A DNA stretch of 64,000 bases, from the NCBI RefSeq assembly GCF_964340395.1, contig NC_135560.1:15536098-15600097 (forward strand). Direction: 5' to 3'. Every line of letters starts with the position of its first letter. Positions within the stretch are counted from its first letter, which is position 1. The stretch comes from Glandiceps talaboti (Eukaryota; Hemichordata; Enteropneusta; Spengelidae). The position numbers and the translations under genes were made by a program. Below, piece by piece: positions 13,977-45,600 of this stretch. The notes below the pieces were generated by a model, which was not told the DNA's origin, searched no databases, and worked only from the letters and a program-made list of their open reading frames with translations.

Positions 13977-14641
13977 ACCCATACACATACACACATTCAG
14001 AGGGACAGACATATATATGCATATATATACTCATAATGAAGTTGTAACAGATTAGTGGAGAAAATGGTTGCCATCATTACGGTTTGTTTCAGTCTCATTT
14101 GAAATTTGAATAGCCCATCGATCTGCGTTTTTATTGAATTAGTTATGTCAAATAATGTCCACTGTCAATGAACCGTGTTTTTATCCCGGGCTTGTAACGA
14201 CATTAAATATATATGTTCAGAATTATATGGAACAAGGGGAAAAAATGTGTTGACGCTTTCGATACTATCTGAAAATTCCCATTGTCGTAGACTTTGACAA
14301 GATCATGTGTGGCATCCGTACCGAATACGTACATGCTGATTACCTAAAAACACGATAAAGTCCTTCAAATTGGAATTCGGAAAGTAATGCTTGCCATGCA
14401 TGGTTGTCAGTTTAACTTTGTTTCCCCTTCCCTGATAATGAAAGATTCCATCAGCTGAATACTAAATCCTCGGTCATTGATGCTAGACATGCGCATTAAA
14501 GAAGTCTTCACGTACTATACAATTGATGCGTGATGTGCCAGTGTAAGATCTTATCTGTAAAAACCCATCATCCGAAATAGTTCAATTTTACAACGGCAGC
14601 CACAGCGAAATTATAACAGAGTCGACGGATCCAGCTGAGAA

Positions 14642-28021
<13,380 letters not shown>

Positions 28022-28422
28022 TTTTGAATTTAAGTTGTTTTTTTAGGATAACAAATGATAGCACGGTAGTAGCACTTGGCGATTAGCGGCTGACAGTTCA
28101 TTTTAGGAAATTTTAAAATTCGTTGTAGAACCTGGTTTTCATTGACAATCACCCTTCCGATTTGACCGGACTACTGGCAGAACGTGTTGCTTTAGTATCT
28201 GAGCGTCTGAAAAAGAGATGATGATTTCTCATTTGCATCAATTGCAAGAAACAGATGTTCGTATATATACTCCGTCTGGCTTCCATTGCAATGTTTTTCA
28301 GTGTCAAATTAGCACCACAGCCATTGCAGTTTTCTGCTAAGGGTTACACCACACCAACATGTAAATACTAACTTTGTAAATATACTAGTGAATGATGTTT
28401 TTGAACAACTCTTGCCAAATTA

Positions 28423-28428
28423 AATAAA
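28423..28428 (+). promoter_or_regulatory. Candidate polyadenylation signal of the arrestin gene
   Basis: AATAAA in TTAAATAAAGCTTC, about 400 bases after the stop codon at 28019-28021. Confidence 0.55.
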
Positions 28429-30215
28429 GCTTCTTAGACTGTACTAGTAAATGAGGAAACGGGGGTCCACACATAAATATTATTTCATACAATTGTATAG
28501 CCCAAGTTTGGGTTATAGTGTATAAATATTTGTGTTACAGATTATGTTCTCATTTATGGAGAGTAAATGGGTGGAACGAGAGCCCACACATAAAATTACT
28601 CTATATTGTGTAGCCCTAGCTTTTGTAGATTATGTTCGTATTTAAGGAGAGCTATGGGCTATAGTTTCTAAGACTGTACTATATATGTATAAAGCATGTA
28701 TATTCGTCCATACATAGACCCTCCACTATGTTCATCTCACTGGCGCTGAGAACTATTTTACAACGAAATTTTCGAAACGTGGACAAACAGCAATAATTAT
28801 TATTACTACGTGGTCACCAGACTGTCAGATTAGAATTTGATTGGGAAAAATGAATTAGAAGTTCTTATAGAAGTATGTATTTTATCTTTAAAAGTTGTAT
28901 GGGCACAAAGGTGAAACTGATTTACCTTAGCGCCATTCCATATTCTCTTGACCCCACTAAAGGAACTCTTGCCAATGTTGCATCGTGCGACCTTTCCAAT
29001 ATAAAGTCATAGAAATTGGCTTAGAAGAGGTATATTGCACATTAGGACGAGGCATATAATCGGAAGTAAACAAAGTTAGGCACTTCACACCTCTTCAAAG
29101 TTATTACTACAGAAAAGTTTGTTGAGCAAGGTATATATCTCTAACTCTAGTTTATTTCCCATGATGCCTCGACACAGTGTAAAACATATCTCTTATGGGT
29201 CGGATTTGTCAAGTTTCAAAGCTCTGCTTTAGAGACGTCGTTCTATGCAAGGTTGGTAGAAATGAATTTGTGTTTCCCTTACAACTGCACCTCAGGTAGG
29301 TGAAACCGGTCTCACATTTGTTTCCATTCTATTGACAATGACATAATCACTTCCGACAATTTCAAACCTGACATGTAATCACAACCAAACGACGTAAGGT
29401 ATATATTCACTTCAAACTACATACACACGCGAAATTGACGCTAGGCCTTCTGAAATAACATAAAAGTTATAAACTTGTAACTGAAATATTTTATCATGGA
29501 AGGAAGAGCAAATTTCGCAATTTCTCTCTCTTCAATTTTATTCTCAAAACTTAATTGCTATTTTTAACTACAAAACACATATGTGGCACACTTTGCTGGC
29601 TTGCACAAATTATCTGGCCACTACACAAAATGCACCTTTGAATATTAGCACAAAATCGTAGAATATGTCATGTTTTCTTTGTTTACTGAGACATTTGAAG
29701 TCTTATAAAGTTTCAGTTTGATAAAAGAATATGTACATGTATTTTGTTCACAGTGTTGAATGTGTACAACTTAATTAATTTCAACTGCGATTGTATATGC
29801 AAAAACAAGAAATAAATTACTTCCATTTTTAACTGTAAATATGTGTTTTAGTACTGTATCTCTTTTTTGTCATATCGGAACTGGATGAATGGAAATTACC
29901 TTCAGTATTTTTTATAATGTCAACTTCTTGCACGAAGAGAAACCCGGTCATGACACGACAGAATGAAGCCGTAGAACTAATTGAAACTATTGCATCACTG
30001 ACAACCAATCGTCTTCCATAATGTTACTAACCATAAAGGCAATTACACTGTAAGGGTAAAGGTGAGTGTACATACGATTAAAAATGGCAACTCTTATTGT
30101 CGATTTTTTTCTTTACATGTTTACTTAATTTGCATACTAACCAACTGTGAATAAATCATTGTAGTTTGTAGACAATAACAAATCAGATCCATTGTCATTG
30201 GTATGGTAGAATGTG

Positions 30216-30495
30216 ACAATTGTTACCTTCAATTTGTTTTGTGGAACTAATGTCATGGGTCTGTCTGTCTCTGTGCATATATGTGTATCTGTCTGTCTGT
30301 CTGTCTGTCTGTCTGTCACGGTCTTCTTCTCTCTGTCTCTGTCTCTGTCTTTGTCTGTCCGTCCATCCGTTGTTACCTTCAATTTGTTTTGTGTAACTAA
30401 TGTCATATGGTCTGTCTGTGCATATATTGTGTATTTGCCTGTCTCTGTCTCGACTCTATCCGTCCACCCGTCCGTCCGCCCGCCAGTCAGCTGTA

Positions 30496-30557
<62 letters not shown>

Positions 30558-30615
30558 CCGTCCGTCCGTCCGTCTGTCTGTCTGTCTGTCTGTCCGTCCG
30601 TCCGTCCGTCCGTCT
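30216..30615. repeat. Tandem duplication containing (CTGT)n and (CCGT)n arrays
   Basis: A roughly 70-base unit (TTGTTACCTTCAATTTGTTT ... GTGCATAT) occurs at about 30220-30290 and again at 30370-30436. Each copy runs into CTGT microsatellite; the second ends in CTGT/CCGT blocks to 30613. Frames through it (SVCLSVCL, TDRQTDRQ) are artefacts. Confidence 0.9.
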
Positions 30616-31029
30616 GACTATGGGAAATTCGTTTACACATGGTTTAGTGTTTTGTTAGTGTCACGTTTGACAACAGTTACTGTTTCCTTCATTTTTTCTC
30701 TAAGATCATTTCTTGTGTTTAACCTGTTTGCCCTGTTTCTATCATACAACTACGAGACGACCTGTGTTTGATATGAATTTTTACATAAATTTTGGACTAA
30801 TTAGAATAAACCTCAATCCATACAATCCATCAGACAGTCATAAGGTTCATTAACACCTCGAGGTACTCGGGACAGATCAGCGGCCCAATGTTTTCTGACG
30901 AAGTTGAATTATTTGTGAGCTATATTTCTATAATTCGTTTGATTTTCAAAGCTTAATGATATCGGTCATTTCTCTGTTTACTTTAAAATTCTAAATCTTT
31001 CTACAAATAAAAAGAAAAACTGCGATTGT

Positions 31030-33503
31030 TTAAAGAGAGTTTTTCAATTGAATAAACAAGAAGTCGCTTTCAACATGCAGTGTCTCTCCATCCGAACTTT
31101 TCATGTTACATTTAATCCAAGATTTCCGTCCAATCTCTTTGGTGAATTCAGCCTCAATTAGGAGAGCCTTCCCTAATGGTGTCGCACTGAAAATAAAGAC
31201 AATTGCCTTAGATTAGTATATTGGAGATATTCTACAACACTCAATCCAAGTTGAACTCGTTCAAACAAAAAATGTGGAATTTATACCCGGGTCATTCTAC
31301 GTCAAGACAACTTGCGTCTACATCATTCGTCCAGCGATGCTCGAAATATGAGTTCAAAGTTGCCATTACTCTTTTCGATTCTCTGTGTTTGCACGGACAT
31401 ACTCTCGGCGATCATTTTGGCAATGGTAGTTTTTGGGTGTACCTAAACACCAACGTCATGGCAATATTCATTTGGTTTGCCTACCTGTTATGCAACAGAT
31501 GAGATAATTAATCACGTTTCAGTTTAATAGTAGAATAACACATACAATTCCTTAGATGAAACAAACGAACTACGGGAAAGACGTTCAGATCTGGTCCATG
31601 GTCACTAAAAGGGGAGCGCCACTCCTGGAAATAAAGGCATTTTCAAAAACTATGAGTTCTAGAGAATCATTTCATGATTTTACATCACCTTTAGTAACTT
31701 GCGATTTTAAGAGAAACATCAAGTTGATCTCGCGCCTTTGTAGGGTTACCGTATCTTTGGGGTGTTTTACACTGAAGGGAATGGACACTTAGGAGTCAAG
31801 ATTGTTAATCGTGTTACCATAAATATATTATTTCTGCTGACTCACGTGTGCATACCTTATAAAAAAAAAAAAAAACTAAGATCAACTTGATGTTTCTCTA
31901 AAATCTCAAATAATTGTAGGCGATGTAAAATCATGAAATGGCTCTCAAGAACCCATAATTTATATTTAACTCTATTTCCTGGAGTGGTGTTCTCCCTTAA
32001 ATGTATGAGTAGCGGGAAAACCAGGAATAACGGGAAAACCAGGTCTATGGTATGATGAAGAGTTGCTGTAATACTGGGATGTGTTAAAATGTTTGTAAGA
32101 TTCGAATTGGGCATTTCATACCTTTTGTAATTTATATCCATCTTAGCTGTAAAGGAACTTAGTAGTCCACGGGAATGGTTAGCCAAGATACCCGCTGCAA
32201 CATCTATTATCGTGGCAACTGCTCCTCCATGGGCTCGTCTACAGGAAAACACGATTCTCAGAAGCAGAAAACATATGGAGTGAAATGCGCATCCCCTCCC
32301 CCATGGTAAGGTGTGGCATGAACATCATCTTTGCAGGTAGTACATAGCAGTGACTGCAAGAAAATATTGCATATACTGTGTAGTACAACTGATGACGATT
32401 TACTCGGGCATGTCAGAGGTATGGATTAAATCTAGAATTGTTCTTTATTATACCCCACTGGGACAATGTGGATGAGACAATTTTACTTATATGTTTTTCT
32501 ACATAAAAAATAATGTGAAACAACATAAACCAAAACAGTACTTGACTCAACAAATTTCAAACAAAAAGTTTGTTATTGAACGTACATGTACATGAAGTGA
32601 TTTAGTAAATAAACTTCCTAAGTACAAGTAACCATGACGTCATGACGGCTAAATGGGGCACATTAATTTTACACGTGTTCAGCAACCCATTCATTTTTAT
32701 TATCATTTCTATTTCATTACACAATGCTATAATGCCAATGGTCCTAAAAACCCATTACTACTTAATACAACCAGTTTCGTGTTACCGTTCACTGGCTGTG
32801 TTTGATATAACCACAAAGAAACAATAAGAAACTGCATACGCTACACTTTAAAATAGCAAGATTGAATGGATACACTTTCGTGCGACATTTTGTCTAAATG
32901 AAATTAACTAAAATATGCACGCAAAAATATTGGCGCCCACGTGTCTGCGGTTCAGTACCTTTAAATGTTAACGCAAAATTGCGAAGTTGTTAGTAGAATA
33001 TGCAGTTTCTTATTAGTTTCTGCCTGGTTGTATCAAACAGAACCGGTTAACGGTAAATTGAAGCGGGTTGTATAAAAGAATCAAAACAGCATTAGTAACC
33101 AAAGTAACCATAGTGTATGGTTTACTTATTCCGCACTCAGACCACTATAGAGAACAGACTACGGTGGTCTGAGTTACGTAACTTACCCTGGAGGTCCTTC
33201 GGCCAGTGGCCCAAACTGACAAACACCTTTCAGCTTTCCCTCTCTAGAATTGTAAAAGAATGCATATTCAAAGACTTGACCTGGTCTCGGGTCACTCATT
33301 CTTCGAATGAAACTTCTGCTCCTTAATACTGTCTCATCCCCTGGTGTAAACTTTTGCCAGTCTTTAGACTCAGTTAGTGTGTTTAATTTGTTAAATAATT
33401 CGATGGACTCTGGTAACCACCTTTCATTGGGTAATGCAACTTTACCGAGTTCTCCAACCACCTCCTGCAATAACTGTCCAGACTCTTTAGATGCGTGTTC
33501 ACG
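31030..33503 (-). CDS. THEM4/THEM5-like acyl-CoA thioesterase (hotdog fold), 5' end not resolved
   Basis: Minus-strand exons: 33187-33503, 32122-32238, 31030-31186; phases agree and they give 196 residues to the stop. The first visible exon starts REHASKESGQLLQEVV, contains RSRSFIRRM and PGQVFEYAFFYN, and ends GVCQFGPLAEGPPG. The second begins with the family signature RAHGGAVATIIDVAAG; its His and Asp are at the active-site positions of the THEM4/5 hotdog family. The third has GKALLIEAEF and SSDGETLHVESDFLFIQL, the closing strands of the fold. Such enzymes hydrolyse long-chain acyl-CoA, in mammals in mitochondria. The N-terminal exon with the start codon lies to the right of 33503 and I could not place it: an ATG in MAK at 33823 with a weak donor is possible. 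An ACAT array and a foldback element lie in or beside its introns. Confidence 0.82.
31609..31997. repeat. Foldback element with about 120-base inverted arms
   Basis: 31611-31730 pairs with the reverse complement of 31880-31995; the arms share CATTTCATGATTTTACATC and GAGAAACATCAAGTTGATCT exactly, with scattered changes elsewhere. The loop is about 150 bases and ends in a poly-A run. It lies in the last intron of the THEM4-like gene. Likely a MITE; its termini and target duplication are not sharply defined. Confidence 0.7.
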
Positions 33504-33532
33504 CTGTGAATGTAATTCAACATAAAAATAAG

Positions 33533-33693
33533 TACACATACATACATACATACATACATACATACATACATACATACACACATACATACATACATGGGGA
33601 ATACATACATACATACATACATACATACATACATACATACATACATACATACATACATACATACATACATACATACATACATACATACATACA
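33533..33693. repeat. (ACAT)n microsatellite beside a THEM4-like exon
   Basis: About 38 ACAT units with two interruptions, starting 30 bases upstream (minus sense) of the acceptor at 33504. Confidence 0.96.
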
Positions 33694-34329
33694 TTCGTTA
33701 TCCTATTGCAATGTTCAACAAAGAAATACACGTCAAAAAAAACAAAAACAGTATCCGATGATCTACCGCACTCGCCGTTACACATGTATATGAATGATGT
33801 CACTGATTTTACCAACCTTTGCCATGGCTAGAAAACAATCTAGTTGTACCTATTAAACTACAGGATGGCCGACTTCAAGTGAATGACACAGCAGAAAGCG
33901 ATATACTGGGTCCCTTTAACTACAAGTTCACGTACAAGCAAACTACCACGACTCTGGTATAATATACATGTGTTACGAAAACGTTAAGGTTAAAGACCCC
34001 GTTCAATGTCCCTTGTTGATATTGGTTTGCAGTTAAGAAAGTGTCAAAGGTCAGAGTCGAAAGACTAAAATAATACAATGCAGTGACGTATTTGCATGTA
34101 AAGCTATAGTTCAGTGAACCTCTTGTCGGTAATATGTGTCGATCCCGGTGTCGATATCTCGGTACAAAGTCCATTGCCAAGGATAGGTAGGGGATTTTGA
34201 CATTTCTATCAGTATAGCAACGGTAGTTAATGAACTACGTCGGTTGTCTTCCCCGGTAGAGTCGCCAAGGATATTTAAATATACTGGCACAGAGGAGAGG
34301 AAAATGTAAATTGAATTCAATTCCTTTTA

Positions 34330-34351
34330 GCTGCCTGCCTGCCTGCCTGCC

Positions 34352-34390
<39 letters not shown>

Positions 34391-34421
34391 ATGTCCTTCC
34401 GTCCGTCCGTCCGTCTGTCTG
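34330..34421. repeat. (CTGC)n(CTGT)n(CCGT)n microsatellite
   Basis: Four CTGC units, about eleven CTGT units and three CCGT units in succession. Confidence 0.95.
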
Positions 34422-34914
34422 TTTCAGCTTCTTTTTTTAAATACAAAATACAACTGGTTCAAATATAAGATGACATTCTGCATACAGGCATTTAGTTTTA
34501 CGGAAATGGCAAGAAGCGGTTAGTTTTGGGTTGAAATCCGTCAATACCACATAGCCTAATTTGCATCAAATTGCTTTATTTGCATGATAATTAATTTATA
34601 TACATATCGCTGTGGATCATCTCCATGTATTTGTCACTGAAAATAAATTTCAACGGGCCGGAGAATTCATATCGAAGCCCGCCCCCTTGCGGTCAGAACT
34701 TGGATGCTGTAGAAGGAAAATAAATTGACTACATCTACATATAGGAAAATCAGAGTATGAATATCTATCTTGTAACATAATTCTTCACATCGCCGTGAAA
34801 ACAACTAGCCTGTTAATAGTGCACTTACGAGTAACAGACGTCCCCAGAGTTGTTACTTCTCGTTGCGTCGTCAGCAGAAACTGGCTAAAATTTCATTAGC
34901 CATATACAATACAT

Positions 34915-34920
34915 TTTATT
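34915..34920 (-). promoter_or_regulatory. Candidate polyadenylation signal of GH3 gene A
   Basis: TTTATT on the plus strand, i.e. AATAAA on the minus strand, 227 bases past the stop codon of the gene. Confidence 0.45.
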
Positions 34921-35146
34921 GAAGGCTTTAGGGGCATGTCATGAGGGTGATTTACTATGATTGTAGTTCAACTTTCTCACACTGATGCCATTGAAATGTG
35001 TGACGTGAAACCTTTGGAGCGGTCCCACTGATATGGACAGTACACATAGCATAACTATATTGTCTATACTTTCTAATAACTAGCTAATCACAGTGAACCT
35101 TTCACAAGTTTACACTTCGTATCAAACATAGTGTCAAGATTATACG

Positions 35147-41065
<5,919 letters not shown>

Positions 41066-41191
41066 GTTTAATATCACGATATGTATGCCTGGAACAGTTT
41101 GACGACCCAGTTCAAAGAGCAACGGATAAAGGTCAAATAAGGACACTTATCTGCTTCTGTGATATATTCCGTAGAAACGTACGTACGCAGG

Positions 41192-41224
41192 CACAGACAG
41201 ACAGACAAACAGACATACATAAAT

Positions 41225-41255
<31 letters not shown>

Positions 41256-41389
41256 CACACACAGAGAGAGACAGACACAGACACACTCAGAGACAGACAG
41301 ACAGACAGACAAACAAACAAACAAACAAACACAAACAAACAAACAAACAAACAAACAAACAAACAAACAAACAAACAAACAAACAAACA
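41192..41389. repeat. (CAGA)n and (AAAC)n microsatellites
   Basis: CAGA blocks at 41195-41310 mixed with CACA and GAGA, then about 20 AAAC units to 41388, just upstream of GH3 gene A. Confidence 0.95.
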
Positions 41390-41779
41390 CATGAATTTTA
41401 AAACACATTTCCCATAAAAATGTCTATTTTTAATCCATTTCAGTCACCTGCAGTAAATCAGAAAATGTCAGAAATACTCCATGGTCGTCTATTTTAAGTA
41501 GCTTTCGACGACTCTTAATATCTTTAATGTCACACATGGGTAAAAATCCTGAAATTCGACTTCCTCAAAACATTATTATTTTAAGTATCACACTAAAACA
41601 TATGTGAAGTATGCCCAGAAGTAACCAAAAAAAAAACTAACATATTTAACAAAAAATACAACTTTAAATAATATAATTGTATCAGGATATTCTAAATACA
41701 ACATCCATGAATATCTAATATCCATACAACATATATACCATAAACCTTCAGAACAAAATATGTGTTAATCCTGAAATAT

Positions 41780-41995
41780 TTGTAACCGGAGTATTATTTT
41801 TTCAATCAGGCAACCAACATTAAACTCACAGAGAACTGTTAAAATACCAATCATGAGACATTGTACATGTCAATTAGAGATGTCTTTTATGCCCCTCCCC
41901 GCTGTCTATTCTTTTATCTATTAGTATAGTAAAAAGTTCAAATTATGATCCTTGAGGTGCTGATTTTTGAGTGCAGACATAACACTTAATTTGAT
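41780..41995. repeat. Copy of the dispersed repeat seen at 36328-36530
   Basis: Shares GTAAC.GGAGTAT.ATTTTT, AATACCAAT, ACATTGTACATGTCAAT and TTTTGAGTGC..ACATAA with the gene A intron copy, with many substitutions. Confidence 0.45.
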
Positions 41996-42424
41996 TGGAT
42001 ATATTGCACTACACTATGTATACTGCTACACATTTCAAAATAATGACCATAAAACTGTTACTATAAATCCATCATACTTTGCTATCATTTGTCAAGTATT
42101 ATTTATGATGTGCACATAAAAGAAGTCTATCAAAAATGCTCAATGTACAGCATGCAAAAAAAACCACTTATTTTTAAAAATAATTACGTAAACTGAAAAT
42201 TTTGTGTAAATGTAAAAGGTGGTCCTTGATTATTGTTTACACTTTGTAAACTCCTATGTATATCCAGAGGAACACTTATAAATTTTAGACATGTTCCTCC
42301 CTGATTCCAAACATGAACCCTTTTCCATATATATATATATGTATATATATAAAACATGGAAATGTGTTGTTCAGCAATATCTAACTAAGCATAATTGTAC
42401 ATACATTTTACAAACATACCTTTA

Positions 42425-42512
42425 ATCAAACCAGGCAGGTGAATGGGTGGATTTGAACCAAGGCTCAGCTGCAGTGGTAACACAAGCTAACCTCTTGGCT
42501 ATCTGCAACCTT
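42425..42512 (-). repeat. tRNA-derived element (Leu/Ser-like tRNA pseudogene or SINE head)
   Basis: On the minus strand TAGCCAAGAGGTTAG resembles the A box of class II tRNAs and GGTTCAAATCC is a near-perfect B box, about 50 bases apart. The ends pair only in part (GCAG with CTGC) and the T stem is mismatched, so a functional tRNA is unlikely. Confidence 0.45.
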
Positions 42513-42543
42513 AAAAGGATTATTCTCTTGCCAACCATCTATA

Positions 42544-42549
42544 TTTATT
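42544..42549 (-). promoter_or_regulatory. Candidate polyadenylation signal of GH3 gene B
   Basis: AATAAA on the minus strand, 52 bases beyond the stop codon. Confidence 0.5.
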
Positions 42550-42600
42550 ACTCAATAGGTTTTGCATGCAATGTAAACTTATCTAAATGATAATTAATCT

Positions 42601-45600
42601 CTAACATTGGGACAATGGTGTTGAAGATCCTGATACTTTAAACTGTCCTTTGAGAACATTGGAAGGAACTTGTGTGACTTGATTTGGTTGCTGGCCACCA
42701 ACATACACAGTATAGATGCCTGGTTCTATCACCCATTGAGTGGTGTATACCGCCATTACATGGGGAACAATGGTAAAACTGACGGAGATTGACTGATTGG
42801 GTTGCATTTCAGTACGATTGAAGCCTACTAACTGCTGTTGTGGAACTGGGATAGATGCATCATTCCAACTTATGTACAGTTGTATGACCTAGAAAGAACA
42901 AAGATATAAGAACATTAATGTCCTCTTCAATATAATTATATGAATGAAGACACTTAAAAACATTTCTTAAAATACATGTTTATTGATATAAACTCAAAAG
43001 TATTGGTAAATGAATCAACCAGCAAGCAAGCTGGCCACTGAGAAAGTAGAATAACTACATGTAATTATTTCTTCTTGCCCCTGGCACTCACTAAAAACTA
43101 AACCAATCTAAATCTAACATTTTTTCTCACATACTTCCTAATAATTGAATTTGCACTATAATGTTTTCTAAACAATATGACAGACAGACACTCACACATC
43201 ATGAGTGTTTATATGACTTGTACATTGGAGGAAAATTGCATGACTCAAAACAAACAAATAATGAAAAGATAAAACAGTCAATAAATTGTAGATATGAAAT
43301 TTCCAATGGCTACACTTTCCTCTACCTGCTTAAGAAACAGACTAATTCTTGATCTCATTTAAATCAAAGCATTTGTTGCTCTGAAATTTAAACAATAATA
43401 TCTGATCCCTATATACAGTAGATTTTTCATAACCCTTTACAAAACAAGAAATTTTATACCTAATACAAGCTACGTTGAATGCTTTGAAACCAAAAATATG
43501 GGATGTATATCCTGGTTGTACAACATCATGACAATGTACATCTAGTATGTCATTGATTCTCCAGTGTTCCAAATATGAGACACAACATTCAAAATCATCA
43601 TTATTTTTTTCCAATTTGTTACAAATTGTGCTTCGGAGATATAATTATAATTATCATTCCCCAATATTTCTCTTCATTCATCTGAAAACATTTGTTACCT
43701 AAAGGGGTTTTACTTTGTCAATACTTATCTTTTGACTCTGAGTGACAAGGCCCCTTAGGCCATCGATAGTTTCCTTGGCTGAATGATGAAACATATTTGG
43801 GAATAATATCTAACTACTGTACAAAGTGTATACTGACCTCATCCCCAGATAGACTTCCAATGTTTTGTACACTGACTGAGACAGTCACAGAATTGCATGG
43901 TTTGACAGAAGATGGGGTCACTTTAACATCACTGTACTTGAACTTGGTGTAGGATAAACCATATCCAAATGGGAAGAGTGGTTCACCTTTGAAATAACGA
44001 TAAGTTCTTCCTTCCATGGAATAATCTACCATTGGTGGTACCTTGTATACAGAGTAAGGTGAGTATAGCGTCAATGAATACTTCCAAAAATGCTTACAGC
44101 AAGTGTTTTTCCTCAATATTATTGATACATTGTATACAATTCTTCACAGCTCAGTGATTTTTACTCAAATTATGGTGGCAAGTGTGTGCCACATTGATAC
44201 TCCTCTTTAGTAATTCACATTTTAAAATACAAATTTCATTTTGTTTCTTGGTAATCAAAAATTGAAACTAAATGCTTGTGTGAGATTGTACTGTCAGTAA
44301 TACTATCACTTATCATGCTTATATCTGTACTATTCATATGTTAATCTTTCATAATATCGTTTCTATGTTATTCACAGATATATAAACATTATATATTCTA
44401 CAACATAGGAAAATGTTGCCAAGCCTTTAAAAAAATGGAAAGATAACTCATTAACGTGCTGACCTCAGGACACACCAAACATCACTATTCCAATTGTTGT
44501 ATACAATTTCTGTAAGTGAGTATTTTCACATTTATTTATCATTTTTGTTACAATGTTAATGCTGTCTCACCTGGTCCATAGATTTTGGCCATGTCATTGG
44601 TAACCGTCCTGCAGGATTGCTACCTTCCATATTTACAAACAGTCGATATAAAGCTGTACCAGTGGCTTGAGCTGGGAAGAAACATTCTACAATGGCTGAA
44701 ACTGCATCGTTATTCACAGCCCACGATACGTCCAATGGTCCAGCATTGAATAACAGTAAAATCACAGGTTTACCTTTAGCTGAAAGAGAAAGGAGAAATC
44801 TCTGATTTACAGTAATAGGGAACTTGCAAACCCACCATTTTGAATGTTGCTTCATGGGAAATGTGATAATAAATGCTAATCAATTAGTATTGTAAACAAT
44901 GTTGATACATTGTTTGTAACCACAAATAATCAATTCATAGTTGCCCTGACAATTGTGGGAGGTTAATTATATCAGTAGCTCCAGATTAAGTATTACGATA
45001 ACCACATATAATCCCACAGTCCTTTTCATCTGAGCATGCTCAGTCTGGATTGCAAATTCCCTAGTGCAATCAAGGTTTTCAGTTTTTGATATTGTTTCAA
45101 ATTCTTAAATGTATATGAGTAGCCTTTTTTTAACACCCACCAAATTTCACAGTATCTTGTAATAAACGTTGCTGCTGTCCTGGTAGAGTCAAGTTACTCC
45201 TGTCATGGCTCTCACTCTCAATATTTGCACCTGACAAAGCAAAAAGAAAATGAAAGATCTTTACAAAAGTCAAATTTGTCAAAAAAAAAACATACATAAA
45301 ATAAGTTGCAGTCATACAATGTTTTGGCAGAAAATTGATAGCACTGACAGAATTATTGATGAATCTTTAAAAAGAGATTGGCAACCTTCACACTTCACTA
45401 AATGTTTGGAATTTCTCTATTTTTTGCACTTGACAGACTTCCATTTTAGACATCCTTTATAATGATATAAATAATCACGAAAAAGTTCTTGAAAATGAGT
45501 AATATTCATGGAGAACAGAACTATATGGTAGAGTACACCTTGGAATAATTTTGTTGAAAATTAAACTTCTCAAAATATCTGAAAACTATTCCATATGAAA

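Larger units (their letters stand above)
10514..14641. other. Intergenic spacer and UTRs between the GPCR and the alpha-arrestin
   Basis: It contains the GPCR 3' UTR with an AATAAA at 10713-10718, an (AAAT)n stretch near 11103-11125, and a CTAC/ACAT microsatellite with a following duplicated unit (listed separately). The last part is presumably promoter and 5' UTR of the arrestin gene. Open frames of 60-80 codons at 12260-12800 are rich in Thr, Ser and Ile from low-complexity DNA and show no domain, so I do not call them genes. Confidence 0.6.
28022..31029. other. Arrestin 3' UTR and intergenic spacer between convergent genes
   Basis: The arrestin and the THEM4-like gene converge here. I see an AATAAA at 28423-28428, a short duplication with CTGT/CCGT arrays at 30216-30615, and otherwise AT-rich unique DNA. 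No supportable coding exon was found on either strand. Confidence 0.6.
33504..35146. other. Spacer between the THEM4-like gene and GH3 gene A
   Basis: It must hold the missing 5' exon and promoter of the THEM4-like gene and the 3' UTR of GH3 gene A (AATAAA on the minus strand at 34915-34920). It also holds the microsatellites at 33533-33693 and 34330-34421. No other coding exon is convincing. Confidence 0.55.
41066..42600. other. Spacer between the two GH3 genes
   Basis: It should contain the promoter of gene A and the 3' UTR of gene B (minus-strand AATAAA at 42544-42549, 52 bases past the stop). It holds a CAGA/AAAC microsatellite, a copy of the dispersed repeat and a tRNA-like element. No coding exon is supported. 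Confidence 0.65.

Noticed and set aside
30137-30771. Open frames rich in Ser-Val-Cys-Leu or Thr-Asp-Arg-Gln
   Set aside because: Products of CTGT/CCGT periodicity; also seen at 34311-34523 and 41074-41408.
33823-33837. ATG (MAK) as first exon of the THEM4-like gene
   Set aside because: The required donor (GTTGGT) is poor and the encoded segment is only three residues; left unresolved.
42425-42512. Functional tRNA gene on the minus strand
   Set aside because: Acceptor and T stems do not pair properly despite good A and B boxes.
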